NCBI RefSeq assembly: GCF_009827295.1
Contig: NZ_WTYD01000001.1
Coordinates: forward strand, 992,001 to 1,056,000
Direction of reading: 5' to 3'
DNA from: Qipengyuania pelagi
GTDB lineage: Bacteria > Pseudomonadota > Alphaproteobacteria > Sphingomonadales > Sphingomonadaceae
Length of the DNA: 64,000 bases
Part shown: piece after piece, positions 27,580-36,963 of the stretch
Position numbering within the stretch: the stretch's first letter is position 1
Layout of the letters: the number at the start of each line of letters is the position of its first letter
Notes under the pieces: model-generated
The model's database searches: none
Told to the model about the DNA's origin: nothing
The model's input: only the letters and a program-made list of their open reading frames with translations
Position numbers and translations under genes: made by a program

Positions 27580-28692
27580 ATGTCAGCCACCGAAATCGAC
27601 TTCTACGAAATCCTCGGCGTTTCGCGCGATGCGGACGGGGGGACCATCAAATCCGCCTATCGCAAGCTCGCGATGAAGCACCACCCGGACCGCAATCCGG
27701 GATGCGGCGAGAGCGAGGCGAAATTCAAGGCGATCAGCGTCGCCTATGACTGCCTCAAGGACCCGCAGAAACGTGCGGCCTACGATCGCTATGGCCATGC
27801 CGCGTTCCAGCAAGGCGGCGGGGGTCATGCGGGCGGCGATTTCGGGGATATCGGCGATATCTTCGAGACGATCTTCGGCCAGGCCTTCGGCGGGGGCGGA
27901 CGCACCCAGGCGCGCCGCGGCGCCGATCTTCGCTACGACATGCAGATCAGCTTGGAAGAAGCTTTCCACGGCAAGGATACCCAGATCGAGATCGAGGTCT
28001 CGCAGGCGTGTGACGATTGCCATGGCACCGGCGCGCGGCCCGGCACGAGGGCGCGGACCTGCAATCTGTGTTCCGGCATCGGCAAGGTGCGCGCGAAGCA
28101 GGGCTTCTTCGTGGTCGAACGGCCCTGTCCCAACTGCCACGGGCGCGGCGAGGTCATCACCGATCCATGCCGCAGCTGCGGCGGCGAGGGCCGGGTGGAC
28201 CTGCCGCAGAAGCTCGATGTCGAGATCCCGCCCGGTGTCGACACCGGCACGCGCATCCGGCTTTCCGGCAAGGGCGAAGCAGGCGCGCGCGGCGCCCCGG
28301 CGGGTGATCTCTATATCTTCCTGCACATCCAGCAGCACCCCATCTTCGAGCGTGACGGCACGACCCTGCTCACGCGCGTGCCGATCAGTTTCACCAAAGC
28401 GGCGCTGGGCGGGGAAATCGAAATACCCGATCTGGCTGGAAACCCGGTGACTCTGTCGATCCCGGCGGGGATCCAGTCGGGCCGCCAGTTGCGCCAGCGC
28501 GGATCGGGAATGCCCGTATTGCAAGGGCGCGGACGCGGCGACTTGGTGGTCGAGGTTCTGGTCGAAACGCCGACCAGGCTCAGCAAGGAGCAGCGGTCCC
28601 TGCTCGAACAGTTCCGCGAGACCGAGACAGGCGAGGAATGCCCGGAAAGCCGTGGCTTCTTCGACAAGATCAGGGAAGTTCTGGGCGGCTGA
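27580..28692 (+). CDS. dnaJ: chaperone DnaJ (Hsp40)
   Basis: 370 residues from ATG 27580, with GGGGAAAA before it; an in-frame ATG at 27550 falls in the hairpin and is rejected. J domain 1-75 with YRKLAMKHHPDRNPG (the HPD motif that stimulates DnaK). A Gly-rich linker follows, then four zinc-binding CxxCxGxG-type repeats (CDDCHGTG, CNLCSGIG, CPNCHGRG, CRSCGGEG), then the two client-binding beta domains. It is the co-chaperone of the adjacent DnaK. The stop lies three bases from the convergent patatin-like gene. Confidence 0.97.
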   Translation: MSATEIDFYEILGVSRDADGGTIKSAYRKLAMKHHPDRNPGCGESEAKFKAISVAYDCLKDPQKRAAYDRYGHAAFQQGGGGHAGGDFGDIGDIFETIFGQAFGGGGRTQARRGADLRYDMQISLEEAFHGKDTQIEIEVSQACDDCHGTGARPGTRARTCNLCSGIGKVRAKQGFFVVERPCPNCHGRGEVITDPCRSCGGEGRVDLPQKLDVEIPPGVDTGTRIRLSGKGEAGARGAPAGDLYIFLHIQQHPIFERDGTTLLTRVPISFTKAALGGEIEIPDLAGNPVTLSIPAGIQSGRQLRQRGSGMPVLQGRGRGDLVVEVLVETPTRLSKEQRSLLEQFRETETGEECPESRGFFDKIREVLGG

Positions 28693-28695
28693 TCG

Positions 28696-31020
28696 TCACG
28701 CCAATCGCGCCGCCACTTCGCTGCGCAACTGCTCGAGCAGGATGGTCGAACAGCGGCCCGCCTCCCGCTCCTCGTCGAGAATGGCGAGGAAGGCGTCCCG
28801 CTTGAATCCGTCGCGCGTGGCGCGGGGCAGTTCCTCGTCGAGTGTCGAACAGACGATGTCGATCATCCGCTCCGCCCCATGGAGCCGGCCCCAGAGGTAA
28901 TCGTTCTCGCGATAGGCGCGGCTGAAGAAAGCGCCGAAATTGTAGAATTCCGTGCCGCGCAGGGTAGCATGAGTCCCCCCTTCGCGGATCGCGGTGGCAT
29001 CTTCGGGCGAGATGCGATCGACCTTTACCGGATCGAATTCGGTGAGATCCTGGTTGTGCATCAGGGGCAGGGTGGCGATGTCGTAATAGGGAAAGCCGAG
29101 ATAGGTCAGCAGCATCCGGCGCTTCAGATTGCCCGGCATCGCCTGCAAGGCTTCGGCGAGCATCGCCTCGGCCCGGTCATCGACTTCCGGGAGAAGCCGC
29201 TTTTCCTCGAGCAGATCGAGCACCGATCCCGGATCGGACAAGACCGCTTCGCTGGCTGCTGCGAAATCGTCGCCTAGGCCATCCCCGTCTTCGCGCTCGA
29301 AATAGAGCGCCATGATGGCATAGATCGCCTCGCGCGCCTGTTCCAGCGCATCGTCGGCGATCTCCGGGTCAGCCTCCCAGTCGCGCGCCAGCCTGCGGGC
29401 GAGCAGGCGCAGGCGCCGGATGCGGAAGCCGATATCATGCGCCCGGAAAAAGGCGATGGCGTCCGCATGGGCTCCGCCGCCCGGTGCGGAGAGCGAATCC
29501 AGCCCCCGACGCGACAATTCCTCGCGCAGGGCGATCTCGATCGGTTCGGGCCCTGCAAGGTCGAGATGGCTTGCGGCGGTCAGAACCAGCTTCGCGAGGC
29601 GCGCCACAATCGCCGATGTCTTGGCCTGCGCATAGGCCTGGAAGGTGTAGCCCGCCGACACCGCAGCCGCCTGTTGCGCGCGTTGACGCCAGGTCTGGAG
29701 CCGCTTGGGCGTCGGACGATCAAAGAAAAGAGTGCGCCCGAACAGGGTCTCGACCGCGCCTTCCACCTCGGGGCGCAGGCGCGTGATGATGAGGCGCAGC
29801 CGCATGGCCTCGCGGCTCTGGGTCTCAAGCGATTCCAGATTATCCCGGATCGGCTGTTCGCGCGGGATGGTCGAGAGCGATCCGAAAATGGCGGCGAAAA
29901 AGCCGACCGTGCTGTCGCGCTGTCGTTCGGGGTTGGCTGCGGAACCCGTGCGATCGGGCCGGGGATCGACATAGACGAAGCGCCGGTCGACCTCGCGCTG
30001 GGCGGGGCGCCCCTGAAGCGCGGCGATCGCTCCTTCGAACGGTTTGTTGACCAGCACCGATCCATCGATGAGCGAGACGCCCTGAACCGTATTCTGGCGC
30101 ACATGGACGGGCATGATCCGTTCGAGAAACGTGTCGCGCTCGGGCCAGCTGCGCCCGCTGCGCGCGACCAGCCCGTCGATCTCTTCCAGGCGCAACGGCG
30201 GGAAGGCGCCGGGAAAACTCGCCGTGGCGCGCGCGGCCAGCACCAGCTCGATCGTATTGGCCAGCCCCTTGCCTTCCTGCGCAGGCGTGCGGGCACGGAA
30301 GGCGATCGGCATGCGGTGTTCGCTTTCCTGTACCACGGCGGGAGAATGTAGCCTCAAAAGCGACAGGTGGCCGTGGAAATCGGTCGCCGTCACGAACAGG
30401 TCCAGCGGGTGGCCGGCGGGCAGCAAAGGCGGTTCGAGCGGCGCTGCCTCCATCGCCGCGAAGGCGTTTTCGAGCAGGTCGGAGAAGCCCGCGCCACTGA
30501 ACGGCGGCTCGAACCAGCGGCCGCGGATGAGGCGGGATACCTTGGTCCGTACCTCCTCGCGCGTTTCGGGCGCGACGCTCTCGCTGACTGCATTTCCCGG
30601 CCGGTCGAGCACCCAGCTGGCGATCGGCTGCGCCCAGAACTTGGCGAACCGCCACAGGGGCCGCGCATCCTCGTCGGTCAGCTTGTCGATATCGGCATTT
30701 TCCAGCCAGAGATCGGTCAGCGGATCGAGCGACTGTCCCGAATGCACCGCCTGGGCGAGGAAGATCGCGTTGATCCCGCCCGCGCTCGCCCCGCTCAGAA
30801 TGTCGGGCAGGACGCGCAGCTTCAATTCGGCATCGTCACGAATATGTTCGATCAGGCGGCGATAGACCCGCGCGCTCCCTCCCGCGCCGGGCCGCACACT
30901 CTCCGCATCCCGGCTCGCGCGGGCGAGGTGCCACAGCTCCTTCGTGACGCCGTGCATATAGACCGCCAGGCTTACCCCGCCATAGCAGACCAGTGCGATC
31001 CTCAGTTCCTTTTGCCGCAT
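28696..31020 (-). CDS. large patatin-like phospholipase-family protein
   Basis: 774 residues from ATG 31020 (MRQKELRIALVCYGGVSLAVYMHG); an in-frame ATG at 31068 would add 16 residues. The N-terminal half is a patatin domain: oxyanion-type Gly motif CYGGVSLAVYMHG, nucleophile GASAGG (S79) and catalytic Asp in LIDGSVLVNKPF. The C-terminal half is alpha-helical and matches the long patatin-like (DUF3376-type) family of Proteobacteria and Actinobacteria. No signal peptide, so it is probably a cytosolic or membrane-associated lipid acyl hydrolase. Physiological substrate unknown. Divergent from radA. Confidence 0.9.
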   Translation of the reverse strand: MRQKELRIALVCYGGVSLAVYMHGVTKELWHLARASRDAESVRPGAGGSARVYRRLIEHIRDDAELKLRVLPDILSGASAGGINAIFLAQAVHSGQSLDPLTDLWLENADIDKLTDEDARPLWRFAKFWAQPIASWVLDRPGNAVSESVAPETREEVRTKVSRLIRGRWFEPPFSGAGFSDLLENAFAAMEAAPLEPPLLPAGHPLDLFVTATDFHGHLSLLRLHSPAVVQESEHRMPIAFRARTPAQEGKGLANTIELVLAARATASFPGAFPPLRLEEIDGLVARSGRSWPERDTFLERIMPVHVRQNTVQGVSLIDGSVLVNKPFEGAIAALQGRPAQREVDRRFVYVDPRPDRTGSAANPERQRDSTVGFFAAIFGSLSTIPREQPIRDNLESLETQSREAMRLRLIITRLRPEVEGAVETLFGRTLFFDRPTPKRLQTWRQRAQQAAAVSAGYTFQAYAQAKTSAIVARLAKLVLTAASHLDLAGPEPIEIALREELSRRGLDSLSAPGGGAHADAIAFFRAHDIGFRIRRLRLLARRLARDWEADPEIADDALEQAREAIYAIMALYFEREDGDGLGDDFAAASEAVLSDPGSVLDLLEEKRLLPEVDDRAEAMLAEALQAMPGNLKRRMLLTYLGFPYYDIATLPLMHNQDLTEFDPVKVDRISPEDATAIREGGTHATLRGTEFYNFGAFFSRAYRENDYLWGRLHGAERMIDIVCSTLDEELPRATRDGFKRDAFLAILDEEREAGRCSTILLEQLRSEVAARLA

Positions 31021-31093
31021 CGCGGGTGAGTGTGGCGGGACAAAGCCGGTTTGGCAATTGCGTTCCACCTATGTTCCGACTATCGCGGGCACC

Positions 31094-32461
31094 ATGGCGA
31101 AACCCAAGAAGCGCTTCATCTGTCAGGCCTGCGGCAGCGTCCATCATCGCTGGCAGGGCCAGTGCCCCGATTGCGCGGAATGGAACACGCTGAGCGAGGA
31201 AGCGCCCGCCACGGTCTTCTCGCAGAAGCACGATCTGTCGAGCGGGGGCAGGGCGGTCGAATTCGTTTCGCTCGACAAACCCGGCGAAGTGCCGGTGCGC
31301 CAGTCGACCGGCCTTGCGGAATTCGACCGCGCGTTGGGTGGCGGGCTGGTGCCGGGATCGGCGATCCTGATGGGGGGCGATCCGGGGATTGGGAAATCGA
31401 CGCTGCTGTTGCAGGCCGCCGCCGCGATTGCGCGAGCGGGACGGCGCTGCGTCTATGTCAGCGGCGAGGAAGCAACCGCGCAGGTGCGGATGCGGGCGGC
31501 TCGGCTGGGGCTCGCCGATGCACCCGTCAGCCTCGCATCGACGACCAGCGTGCGCGATATCCTGACCACGCTTGGCGGGATGGAGCCGCCGGGCCTGCTC
31601 GTGATCGATTCGATCCAGACCATGCATTCCGACACCATCGAAGGCGCACCGGGCACGGTCAGCCAGGTGCGCGGCTGTGCCTTCGAGCTGATCCGCTATG
31701 CCAAGGAAAACGGCGTCGCGCTGGTGCTGGTCGGCCATGTCACCAAGGATGGCAGCATCGCCGGGCCGCGCGTGCTGGAACATATGGTCGACGTGGTGAT
31801 GAGCTTCGAAGGCGAGCGCAGCCATCAATACCGCATCCTGCGCGCGCTCAAGAACCGCTTCGGCGCGGTGGACGAGATCGGCGTGTTCTCGATGGCGCAG
31901 GAGGGTTTGGAAGAAGTCGAGAACCCGTCCATGCTGTTCCTGTCCGGGCGGCAGGAGCAATTGGCGGGCAGCGCGGTGTTTCCGGCGATCGAGGGGACGC
32001 GGCCCGTGCTGGTCGAGATTCAGGCCCTGATCGTCCGTTTGCAATCGGGAGCGACGCCGCGCCGCGCGGTCGTGGGGTGGGACAATGGCCGCATGGCGAT
32101 GCTGCTGGCGGTGCTGGAGGCGCGCTGCGGGCTGAATTTCAGTTCCGCCGAAGTTTATCTCAATGTCGCGGGCGGATACCGCCTGTCCGATCCCGCAGCC
32201 GACCTCGCCGTGGCCGCCGCGCTCGTCAGCGCTTTGGCCGACAAACCGCTTCCGCAGCGCAGCGTGTGGCTCGGCGAGGTATCGCTGGCGGGAGAGATCC
32301 GCCCGGTCGCGCATGGGTCGCTCCGGTTGCGCGAGGCGGCGAAATTGGGGTTCGAGCGGGGATACGGCCCGTCCGAGCTCGATGGCGCTTCGTCGAAATT
32401 GCAGTATGGCGGGCTCACGCAATTGGCCAATCTCGTTGACCGGATCATGGGCGGGGCATAA
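31094..32461 (+). CDS. radA: DNA repair protein RadA
   Basis: 455 residues. RadA is a RecA-related helicase that promotes branch migration in recombination. The N-terminal zinc finger has CQACGSVHHRWQGQCPDC. The ATPase core has Walker A GGDPGIGKSTLLLQ, followed by VSGEEATAQVRMRA. The RadA-specific motif is ALKNRFGAVDEIG. The C-terminal Lon-protease-like domain covers the last 170 residues. ATG 31094 starts the conserved MAKPKKRFICQACG. cvpA follows after 12 bases. Confidence 0.96.
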   Translation: MAKPKKRFICQACGSVHHRWQGQCPDCAEWNTLSEEAPATVFSQKHDLSSGGRAVEFVSLDKPGEVPVRQSTGLAEFDRALGGGLVPGSAILMGGDPGIGKSTLLLQAAAAIARAGRRCVYVSGEEATAQVRMRAARLGLADAPVSLASTTSVRDILTTLGGMEPPGLLVIDSIQTMHSDTIEGAPGTVSQVRGCAFELIRYAKENGVALVLVGHVTKDGSIAGPRVLEHMVDVVMSFEGERSHQYRILRALKNRFGAVDEIGVFSMAQEGLEEVENPSMLFLSGRQEQLAGSAVFPAIEGTRPVLVEIQALIVRLQSGATPRRAVVGWDNGRMAMLLAVLEARCGLNFSSAEVYLNVAGGYRLSDPAADLAVAAALVSALADKPLPQRSVWLGEVSLAGEIRPVAHGSLRLREAAKLGFERGYGPSELDGASSKLQYGGLTQLANLVDRIMGGA

Positions 32462-32473
32462 CCTCAGCAGCGT

Positions 32474-33007
32474 ATGACGGGTTTCGATTTCCTGCTTCTC
32501 GGCATTGTCGGGATCGCCGCGATCGGCGGCTTCCAGCGCGGTTTCGTGCAGGAAATCCTGTCGCTGGCCGCGTGGATTCTGGCGATCTTCGCGATCAAAT
32601 ATCTGCACGTTCCGCTGACGGCGGCGCTGCGCGATTATATCGGCGGCGATATCGCGACCGCCGTTCTGGCCTTCGCGCTGCTGCTGCTGATCCCCTATGC
32701 CGCGATGAAGGTGATCGCGAACAATGTCGGCAAGGCCTCGCGCCATTCCGTTCTCGGCCCTATCGACCGCGTGCTCGGGTTCGGGTTTGGAGCGCTGAAA
32801 GGCGCGGTCATCGCAGTCATCGGCTTCACGCTGCTGGTTTTGGGCTATGACACGGTCTGGGGCTATGCCGGACGCCCGGACTGGATCGCCAATGCACGCA
32901 GCTACGATTTCGTCGATGCAAGCTCGCGCAGTCTGGCGGTCATGGTGGCCGAGCGGCGCCAGCGCCTTATCGAAGGGCAAGAGGCAGACGAGACTCCCGC
33001 ATCGTGA
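32474..33007 (+). CDS. CvpA-family membrane protein
   Basis: 177 residues with four probable membrane helices (FLLLGIVGIAAIGGFQRG; LSLAAWILAIFAIKYL; TAVLAFALLLLIPYAAMKV; LKGAVIAVIGFTLLVLGY) and a conserved GFQRGFVQEI loop. CvpA was named for colicin V production; its general role in the inner membrane is unclear. The gene follows radA closely and its stop overlaps the next start as GTGA, so the three genes are probably one transcript. Confidence 0.9.
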   Translation: MTGFDFLLLGIVGIAAIGGFQRGFVQEILSLAAWILAIFAIKYLHVPLTAALRDYIGGDIATAVLAFALLLLIPYAAMKVIANNVGKASRHSVLGPIDRVLGFGFGALKGAVIAVIGFTLLVLGYDTVWGYAGRPDWIANARSYDFVDASSRSLAVMVAERRQRLIEGQEADETPAS

Positions 33008-33444
33008 GCCAGTCCGCCGCTACGCCCCTCTATTCGCCAGCCATGCTGTCGCTGGCGGTCGAATTGGCCGATTACCCCTTCGACGCTGAGAGCGGCACGA
33101 CCAGCCAGCTTCGCTCGCGCACTTGCGGCAGCACGATCCTGCTGAGTGTTTCGATTGACGAGGACCGGCGCATCGCGACGTTGGGATTGCGGGTGACGGC
33201 TTGCGCGGTCGGACAGGCGGCGGCGGCGATCTTTGCCAGCGCCGCCATCGGGCGGGACGGGGCCGGGATCGCAGAAGCTCGAAGCGAAATCTCCGCTTGG
33301 CTCGCCGGGGAAGGGGACAGGCCCGACTGGCCTCGCCTCGAGATGCTCGATCCCGCGCTCGCCCATCCGGGCCGCCACGAGGCGGTCCTCCTACCGTGGA
33401 AGGCTGCGGAAGCGGCGCTTTCCAACCCGGTCGACGCGCGGTAA
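33004..33444 (+). CDS. degenerate NifU/IscU-like iron-sulfur scaffold protein
   Basis: 146 residues from GTG 33004 (GTGA overlap with cvpA). It resembles the IscU/NifU N-terminal scaffold: LYSPAMLSLAVELADYP at the start, RTCGSTILLSVS, VTACAVGQAAAAIFA and the terminal LLPWKAAEAAL. Cluster ligands are incomplete: C41 and C67 are present, but the aspartate after the first cysteine is Ser and the third cysteine before LLPW is Ala127. A canonical scaffold function is therefore doubtful. Its place after radA-cvpA is recurrent in sphingomonads (established by general familiarity, not checked here). Confidence 0.82.
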   Translation: MSQSAATPLYSPAMLSLAVELADYPFDAESGTTSQLRSRTCGSTILLSVSIDEDRRIATLGLRVTACAVGQAAAAIFASAAIGRDGAGIAEARSEISAWLAGEGDRPDWPRLEMLDPALAHPGRHEAVLLPWKAAEAALSNPVDAR

Positions 33445-33506
33445 GCCTCGCCCGCCTCGCCGAAGGAAGCGGGGCCACCGGATCAAGCGGGAAGGGGAGG
33501 GACAGG

Positions 33507-35219
33507 ATGGTCACGCAAATCGAAGCCACGGATACCGGCGCAGCGTCGCCACCCGGCCAGCGCCAACCCACCGAAAAGGAAATCCGCCTCGTCATCGCCG
33601 CGAGCAGTGCGGGCACCATCTTTGAATGGTATGATTTCTTCATCTACGGCACGCTCGCCGCGCTGATCGGTGCGGCCTTTTTCCCCAGCGATAACGAGAC
33701 GCTGCAATTGCTGCTGGTGTGGGCGGGTTTCGCAGTCGGCTTCGGATTCCGACCCCTTGGGGCGATCTTGTTCGGCTATCTCGGCGACCGCCTGGGCCGC
33801 AAATACACCTTCCTCGTCACAGTGACGCTGATGGGCGTGGCGACTGCGGGGGTCGGTCTGATCCCGAGCGCGGCCAGTATCGGCATCGCCGCGCCGATCA
33901 TCGTGATCGGTCTACGCATCCTTCAGGGCCTGGCCCTTGGGGGAGAATATGGCGGCGCGGCGATCTATGTCGCGGAACACGCGCCGCCCGAAAAGCGCGG
34001 CTTCTACACCAGCTTTATTCAGGCCAGCGTCGTCGGCGGGTTCGTCCTGTCGATCATCGTGGTGATCGCCTGCCGCGCGCTCATCCCGGCCGACGAATTC
34101 GCGGCCTGGGGCTGGCGCCTGCCGTTCCTGCTCTCGATCGTCCTTCTCGGCATCTCGCTCTGGATGCGCCTGAAGCTATCGGAAAGCCCGGTGTTCCAGG
34201 CGATGAAGGCGGCGGGGGAGACCAGTTCGAACCCGTTCAAGGAAAGCCTGACCTATCCGGGCAATCCCAAGCGCATCTTCGTCGCCCTGTTCGGGATCAC
34301 CGGCGTGCTGACCACGATCTGGTACACCGCCTTCTTCTCCGGCCTCAGCTTCCTGCGCGGGCCGATGCGGGTGGAGGAAAGCGCGGTCGAATGGATGCTG
34401 CTGGCCGCGGGAGCGATCTCGATGGGCTTCTACATCGTGGTCGGCAAATGGTCCGACCGGGTAGGGCGCAAGAAACCGATCGTGTTCGGCGCGCTGGCTT
34501 CGCTGTTCCTGCTGTTCCCGGTGTTCTGGGGCATCGGCGCGCTGGCGAACCCTGACCTGCAACGCAGCGCGCGCGAGGCGCCGGTCACGGTCGCGGGTGA
34601 GGCGTGCAGCTATGATCCCTTCGCCGAGCGTCAGGCCAGCGCCTGCGGACGCCTTTTGCAGGATCTCACGTCCCTGGGCGTTCCCTACGATATCCTCGCC
34701 CCCCTATCGGCGCAGGAACAGGGTGCCATTGCCGAGGGAATCGCGGCCAGCGACTTTCCGGTCCGCACCCAAAGCGTGGAAAGCCCTCCCACTCTGTTCG
34801 CGGCCAGCCAATTCCCCAGTGAGGATGGCCCCCGCCGGGAAGCCGTGCAGCAGCGGCTCGAGACGCTCGGCTATTCCTTCGAGCGCCAAACGCCGCCGCT
34901 GGCCAACATCCTCAGCATTGTCGGCCTGCTGCTCGTGCTCGGGATGCTGTCTGCGTTGACCTACGGGTCGGTCGCGGCGCTCCTCACCGAAATGTTCCCG
35001 GCGCGCATCCGCTACAGCTCGATGTCGATCCCCTACCATATCGGCGCTGGCTATCTCGGCGGGTTCCTGCCTCTGATCGCAAGCTATATCGTCGCGATGA
35101 CCGGGAACGCCTATTCGGGCCTGTGGTACACCTGGGGCGTGGTCGCCTTCGGATTGCTGGTCGCCTGGTGGGGCCTGCCGAACGGCCCGCCGAAGGATTT
35201 CGAAGACGCTCATGCCTGA
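33507..35219 (+). CDS. MFS (metabolite:H+ symporter type) transporter with large inserted loop
   Basis: 570 residues, about 120 longer than usual for MHS-family MFS carriers. The N-terminal part has SAGTIFEWYDFFIYGTLAAL, the cytoplasmic loop motif GYLGDRLGRKYTF and GLALGGEYGGAAIYVAEHAP, typical of MHS carriers of organic acids, betaine or shikimate. After about eight helices a hydrophilic insert of about 115 residues (348-462) appears, with two cysteines (GEACSYDPF and SACGRL). The last four helices follow. The ATG 33507 is preceded by GGGGAGGGACAGG. The substrate cannot be assigned. Its stop overlaps the alr start by eight bases. Confidence 0.88.
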   Translation: MVTQIEATDTGAASPPGQRQPTEKEIRLVIAASSAGTIFEWYDFFIYGTLAALIGAAFFPSDNETLQLLLVWAGFAVGFGFRPLGAILFGYLGDRLGRKYTFLVTVTLMGVATAGVGLIPSAASIGIAAPIIVIGLRILQGLALGGEYGGAAIYVAEHAPPEKRGFYTSFIQASVVGGFVLSIIVVIACRALIPADEFAAWGWRLPFLLSIVLLGISLWMRLKLSESPVFQAMKAAGETSSNPFKESLTYPGNPKRIFVALFGITGVLTTIWYTAFFSGLSFLRGPMRVEESAVEWMLLAAGAISMGFYIVVGKWSDRVGRKKPIVFGALASLFLLFPVFWGIGALANPDLQRSAREAPVTVAGEACSYDPFAERQASACGRLLQDLTSLGVPYDILAPLSAQEQGAIAEGIAASDFPVRTQSVESPPTLFAASQFPSEDGPRREAVQQRLETLGYSFERQTPPLANILSIVGLLLVLGMLSALTYGSVAALLTEMFPARIRYSSMSIPYHIGAGYLGGFLPLIASYIVAMTGNAYSGLWYTWGVVAFGLLVAWWGLPNGPPKDFEDAHA

Positions 35220-36258
35220 CCTGCCGCCGCCTACCTTACGCCTGACGATCGACACCGACGCGCTCGCGCAGAACTGGCGCAGTCTCGATGCGATGAGCGG
35301 CACGGCGAGGGCGGGCGCGGCGGTGAAGGCGAATTGCTACGGCCTGGGGGTGGACACCTGCGTCCCGATCCTGCGCGATGCGGGCGCACGCGATTTCTTC
35401 GTCGCGCATTGGAGCGAGGTTCCGCCCGTCCTTCGCCATGTTCCGCCCGATCAGGTCGCGGTGCTGCACGGCGTCGTGACGCGCGAGGAAGCGGATTTCG
35501 CCCGCGCGATGGGCGTGCTGCCCGTGATCGACAGTCTCCGCCAGGCCGAGATCTGGCAGGCGGCGGGCGGGGGACCGTGTCATCTGATGGTGGATACCGG
35601 GATCAACCGCCTCGGCATTCGCCCCGACGAGGCACGGAGCGACGCGATCCGCGCCCTCGACATTCACGCGCTGCTCTCGCACCTCGCCTGTGCGGACGAG
35701 GACAGCGCCATGAACACGAGCCAGCTTCACGCATTCGAGAGCGTTCGCGAGCGCATACCCCACCGGATCGCCAGCCTCGCCAACAGTGCGGGCATCGCGC
35801 TGGGCGCGAACTACCATTACGATCTGACCCGCCCCGGCCTCGCCCTTTATGGCGGCATCCCGCGCCCCGAATTGCGCGATACGATCCGGCAGGTCGCCAG
35901 GCCGGAAGCGCGGCTGATCGCGGTCCGCAAACTCGAACGCGGTGACACGGTCGGATACAACGCTCTGTTCACCGCGCCCGACGCCATGCGGATCGGCATC
36001 GTCTCGCTCGGCTATGCCGATGGAATCCTGCGATCCTGGGGCGATGCGGTCTTCACACATGACGGCACGGACCTGCCGATCCTCGGCCGCATCTCGATGG
36101 ACATGATCGCGCTCGACCTGGGGAAGGCTCCCGAACTGGGCGAGGGGGACTGGGTGGCGCTGCCCTATGACCTGCCTGAAGCCGCAAGTCGCACGGGGCT
36201 TTCGCAATACGAACTGCTGACCCTGCTCGGCAACCGGTTCGAGCGCGCTTTAACGTAG
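35212..36258 (+). CDS. alr: alanine racemase
   Basis: 348 residues. PLP enzyme interconverting L- and D-alanine for peptidoglycan. The PLP lysine is in AAVKANCYGLGVD, and the second catalytic base, Tyr, is in GDTVGYNALF. Other blocks are HLMVDTGINRLGIRP, RPGLALYGGIPRP and PILGRISMDMIALDL. It starts inside the last codons of the MFS gene (eight-base overlap), so translation is probably coupled. This pairing raises the idea of a carrier linked to D-alanine or alanine metabolism, which is inference. Confidence 0.93.
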   Translation: MPDLPPPTLRLTIDTDALAQNWRSLDAMSGTARAGAAVKANCYGLGVDTCVPILRDAGARDFFVAHWSEVPPVLRHVPPDQVAVLHGVVTREEADFARAMGVLPVIDSLRQAEIWQAAGGGPCHLMVDTGINRLGIRPDEARSDAIRALDIHALLSHLACADEDSAMNTSQLHAFESVRERIPHRIASLANSAGIALGANYHYDLTRPGLALYGGIPRPELRDTIRQVARPEARLIAVRKLERGDTVGYNALFTAPDAMRIGIVSLGYADGILRSWGDAVFTHDGTDLPILGRISMDMIALDLGKAPELGEGDWVALPYDLPEAASRTGLSQYELLTLLGNRFERALT

Positions 36259-36328
36259 GTGTCATATTGCGTCGCAGCTTGTGCACCTGCTAAGCTTGCG
36301 CGAAGCAATCGAGAAGGATCGCACCGAA

Positions 36329-36874
36329 ATGGCCAAGAACCGCAAGGAAGGCGATCCGATCGTCGTCAAGAAATACGCCAATCGCCGCCTCTACAACACC
36401 GACACTTCGAGCTACATCACGCTCGACGACCTCGCGACGATGGTGCGCGACAACACCGATTTCGAGGTCGTGGACGCCAAGACGGGCGAGGATATCACTC
36501 ATGCGATCCTCACCCAGATCATCGTCGACCAGGAAGCTTCGGGCGGCGAACAGATGCTGCCGGTGAGCTTCCTGCGCGATCTGATCTCCATGTACGGCAA
36601 TTCGATGCAGTCGATGATGCCGAGCTATCTCGAAGCGAGCATGGCCAGCTTCCGCAAGAATCGCGAACAGCTCCACGAGGCATTCCAGCAAGGGATCGCG
36701 GCCAACCCCTTTGCCCGGTTGGCGGAAACCAATTTCAAGATGATGCAGGGCGCGGCGCAGGCCTGGATCCCCGGCGGATCGGTTCAGCCGTCACCCACGC
36801 AAAGCGACGAACTCGCCGAACTGCGCGCGCAGATGGCGGCTATGCAGAAGAAGCTGGACGAGATGGGCGACTAA
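36329..36874 (+). CDS. phaR: polyhydroxyalkanoate synthesis repressor PhaR
   Basis: 181 residues from ATG 36329 (MAKNRKEGDP), with GAGAAGGA upstream; an in-frame ATG at 36281 is less likely. The PHB/PHA accumulation regulator N-terminal domain (IVVKKYANRRLYNTDTSSYI) is followed by the second regulatory domain (LTQIIVDQEASGGEQMLPVS) and a C-terminal coiled segment. PhaR binds PHB granules and DNA and represses phasin and synthase genes, so the organism probably stores polyhydroxyalkanoate. No pha synthesis gene is adjacent. Confidence 0.93.
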   Translation: MAKNRKEGDPIVVKKYANRRLYNTDTSSYITLDDLATMVRDNTDFEVVDAKTGEDITHAILTQIIVDQEASGGEQMLPVSFLRDLISMYGNSMQSMMPSYLEASMASFRKNREQLHEAFQQGIAANPFARLAETNFKMMQGAAQAWIPGGSVQPSPTQSDELAELRAQMAAMQKKLDEMGD

Positions 36875-36963
36875 AGTCCGGCGCTCAGCGCTCCGGCTCG
36901 ACACCTGCCTCTCCGCCCGGCTAAGGGCGCGCTTTCGAACTTTCCACTGAAGGACGCTTACCC

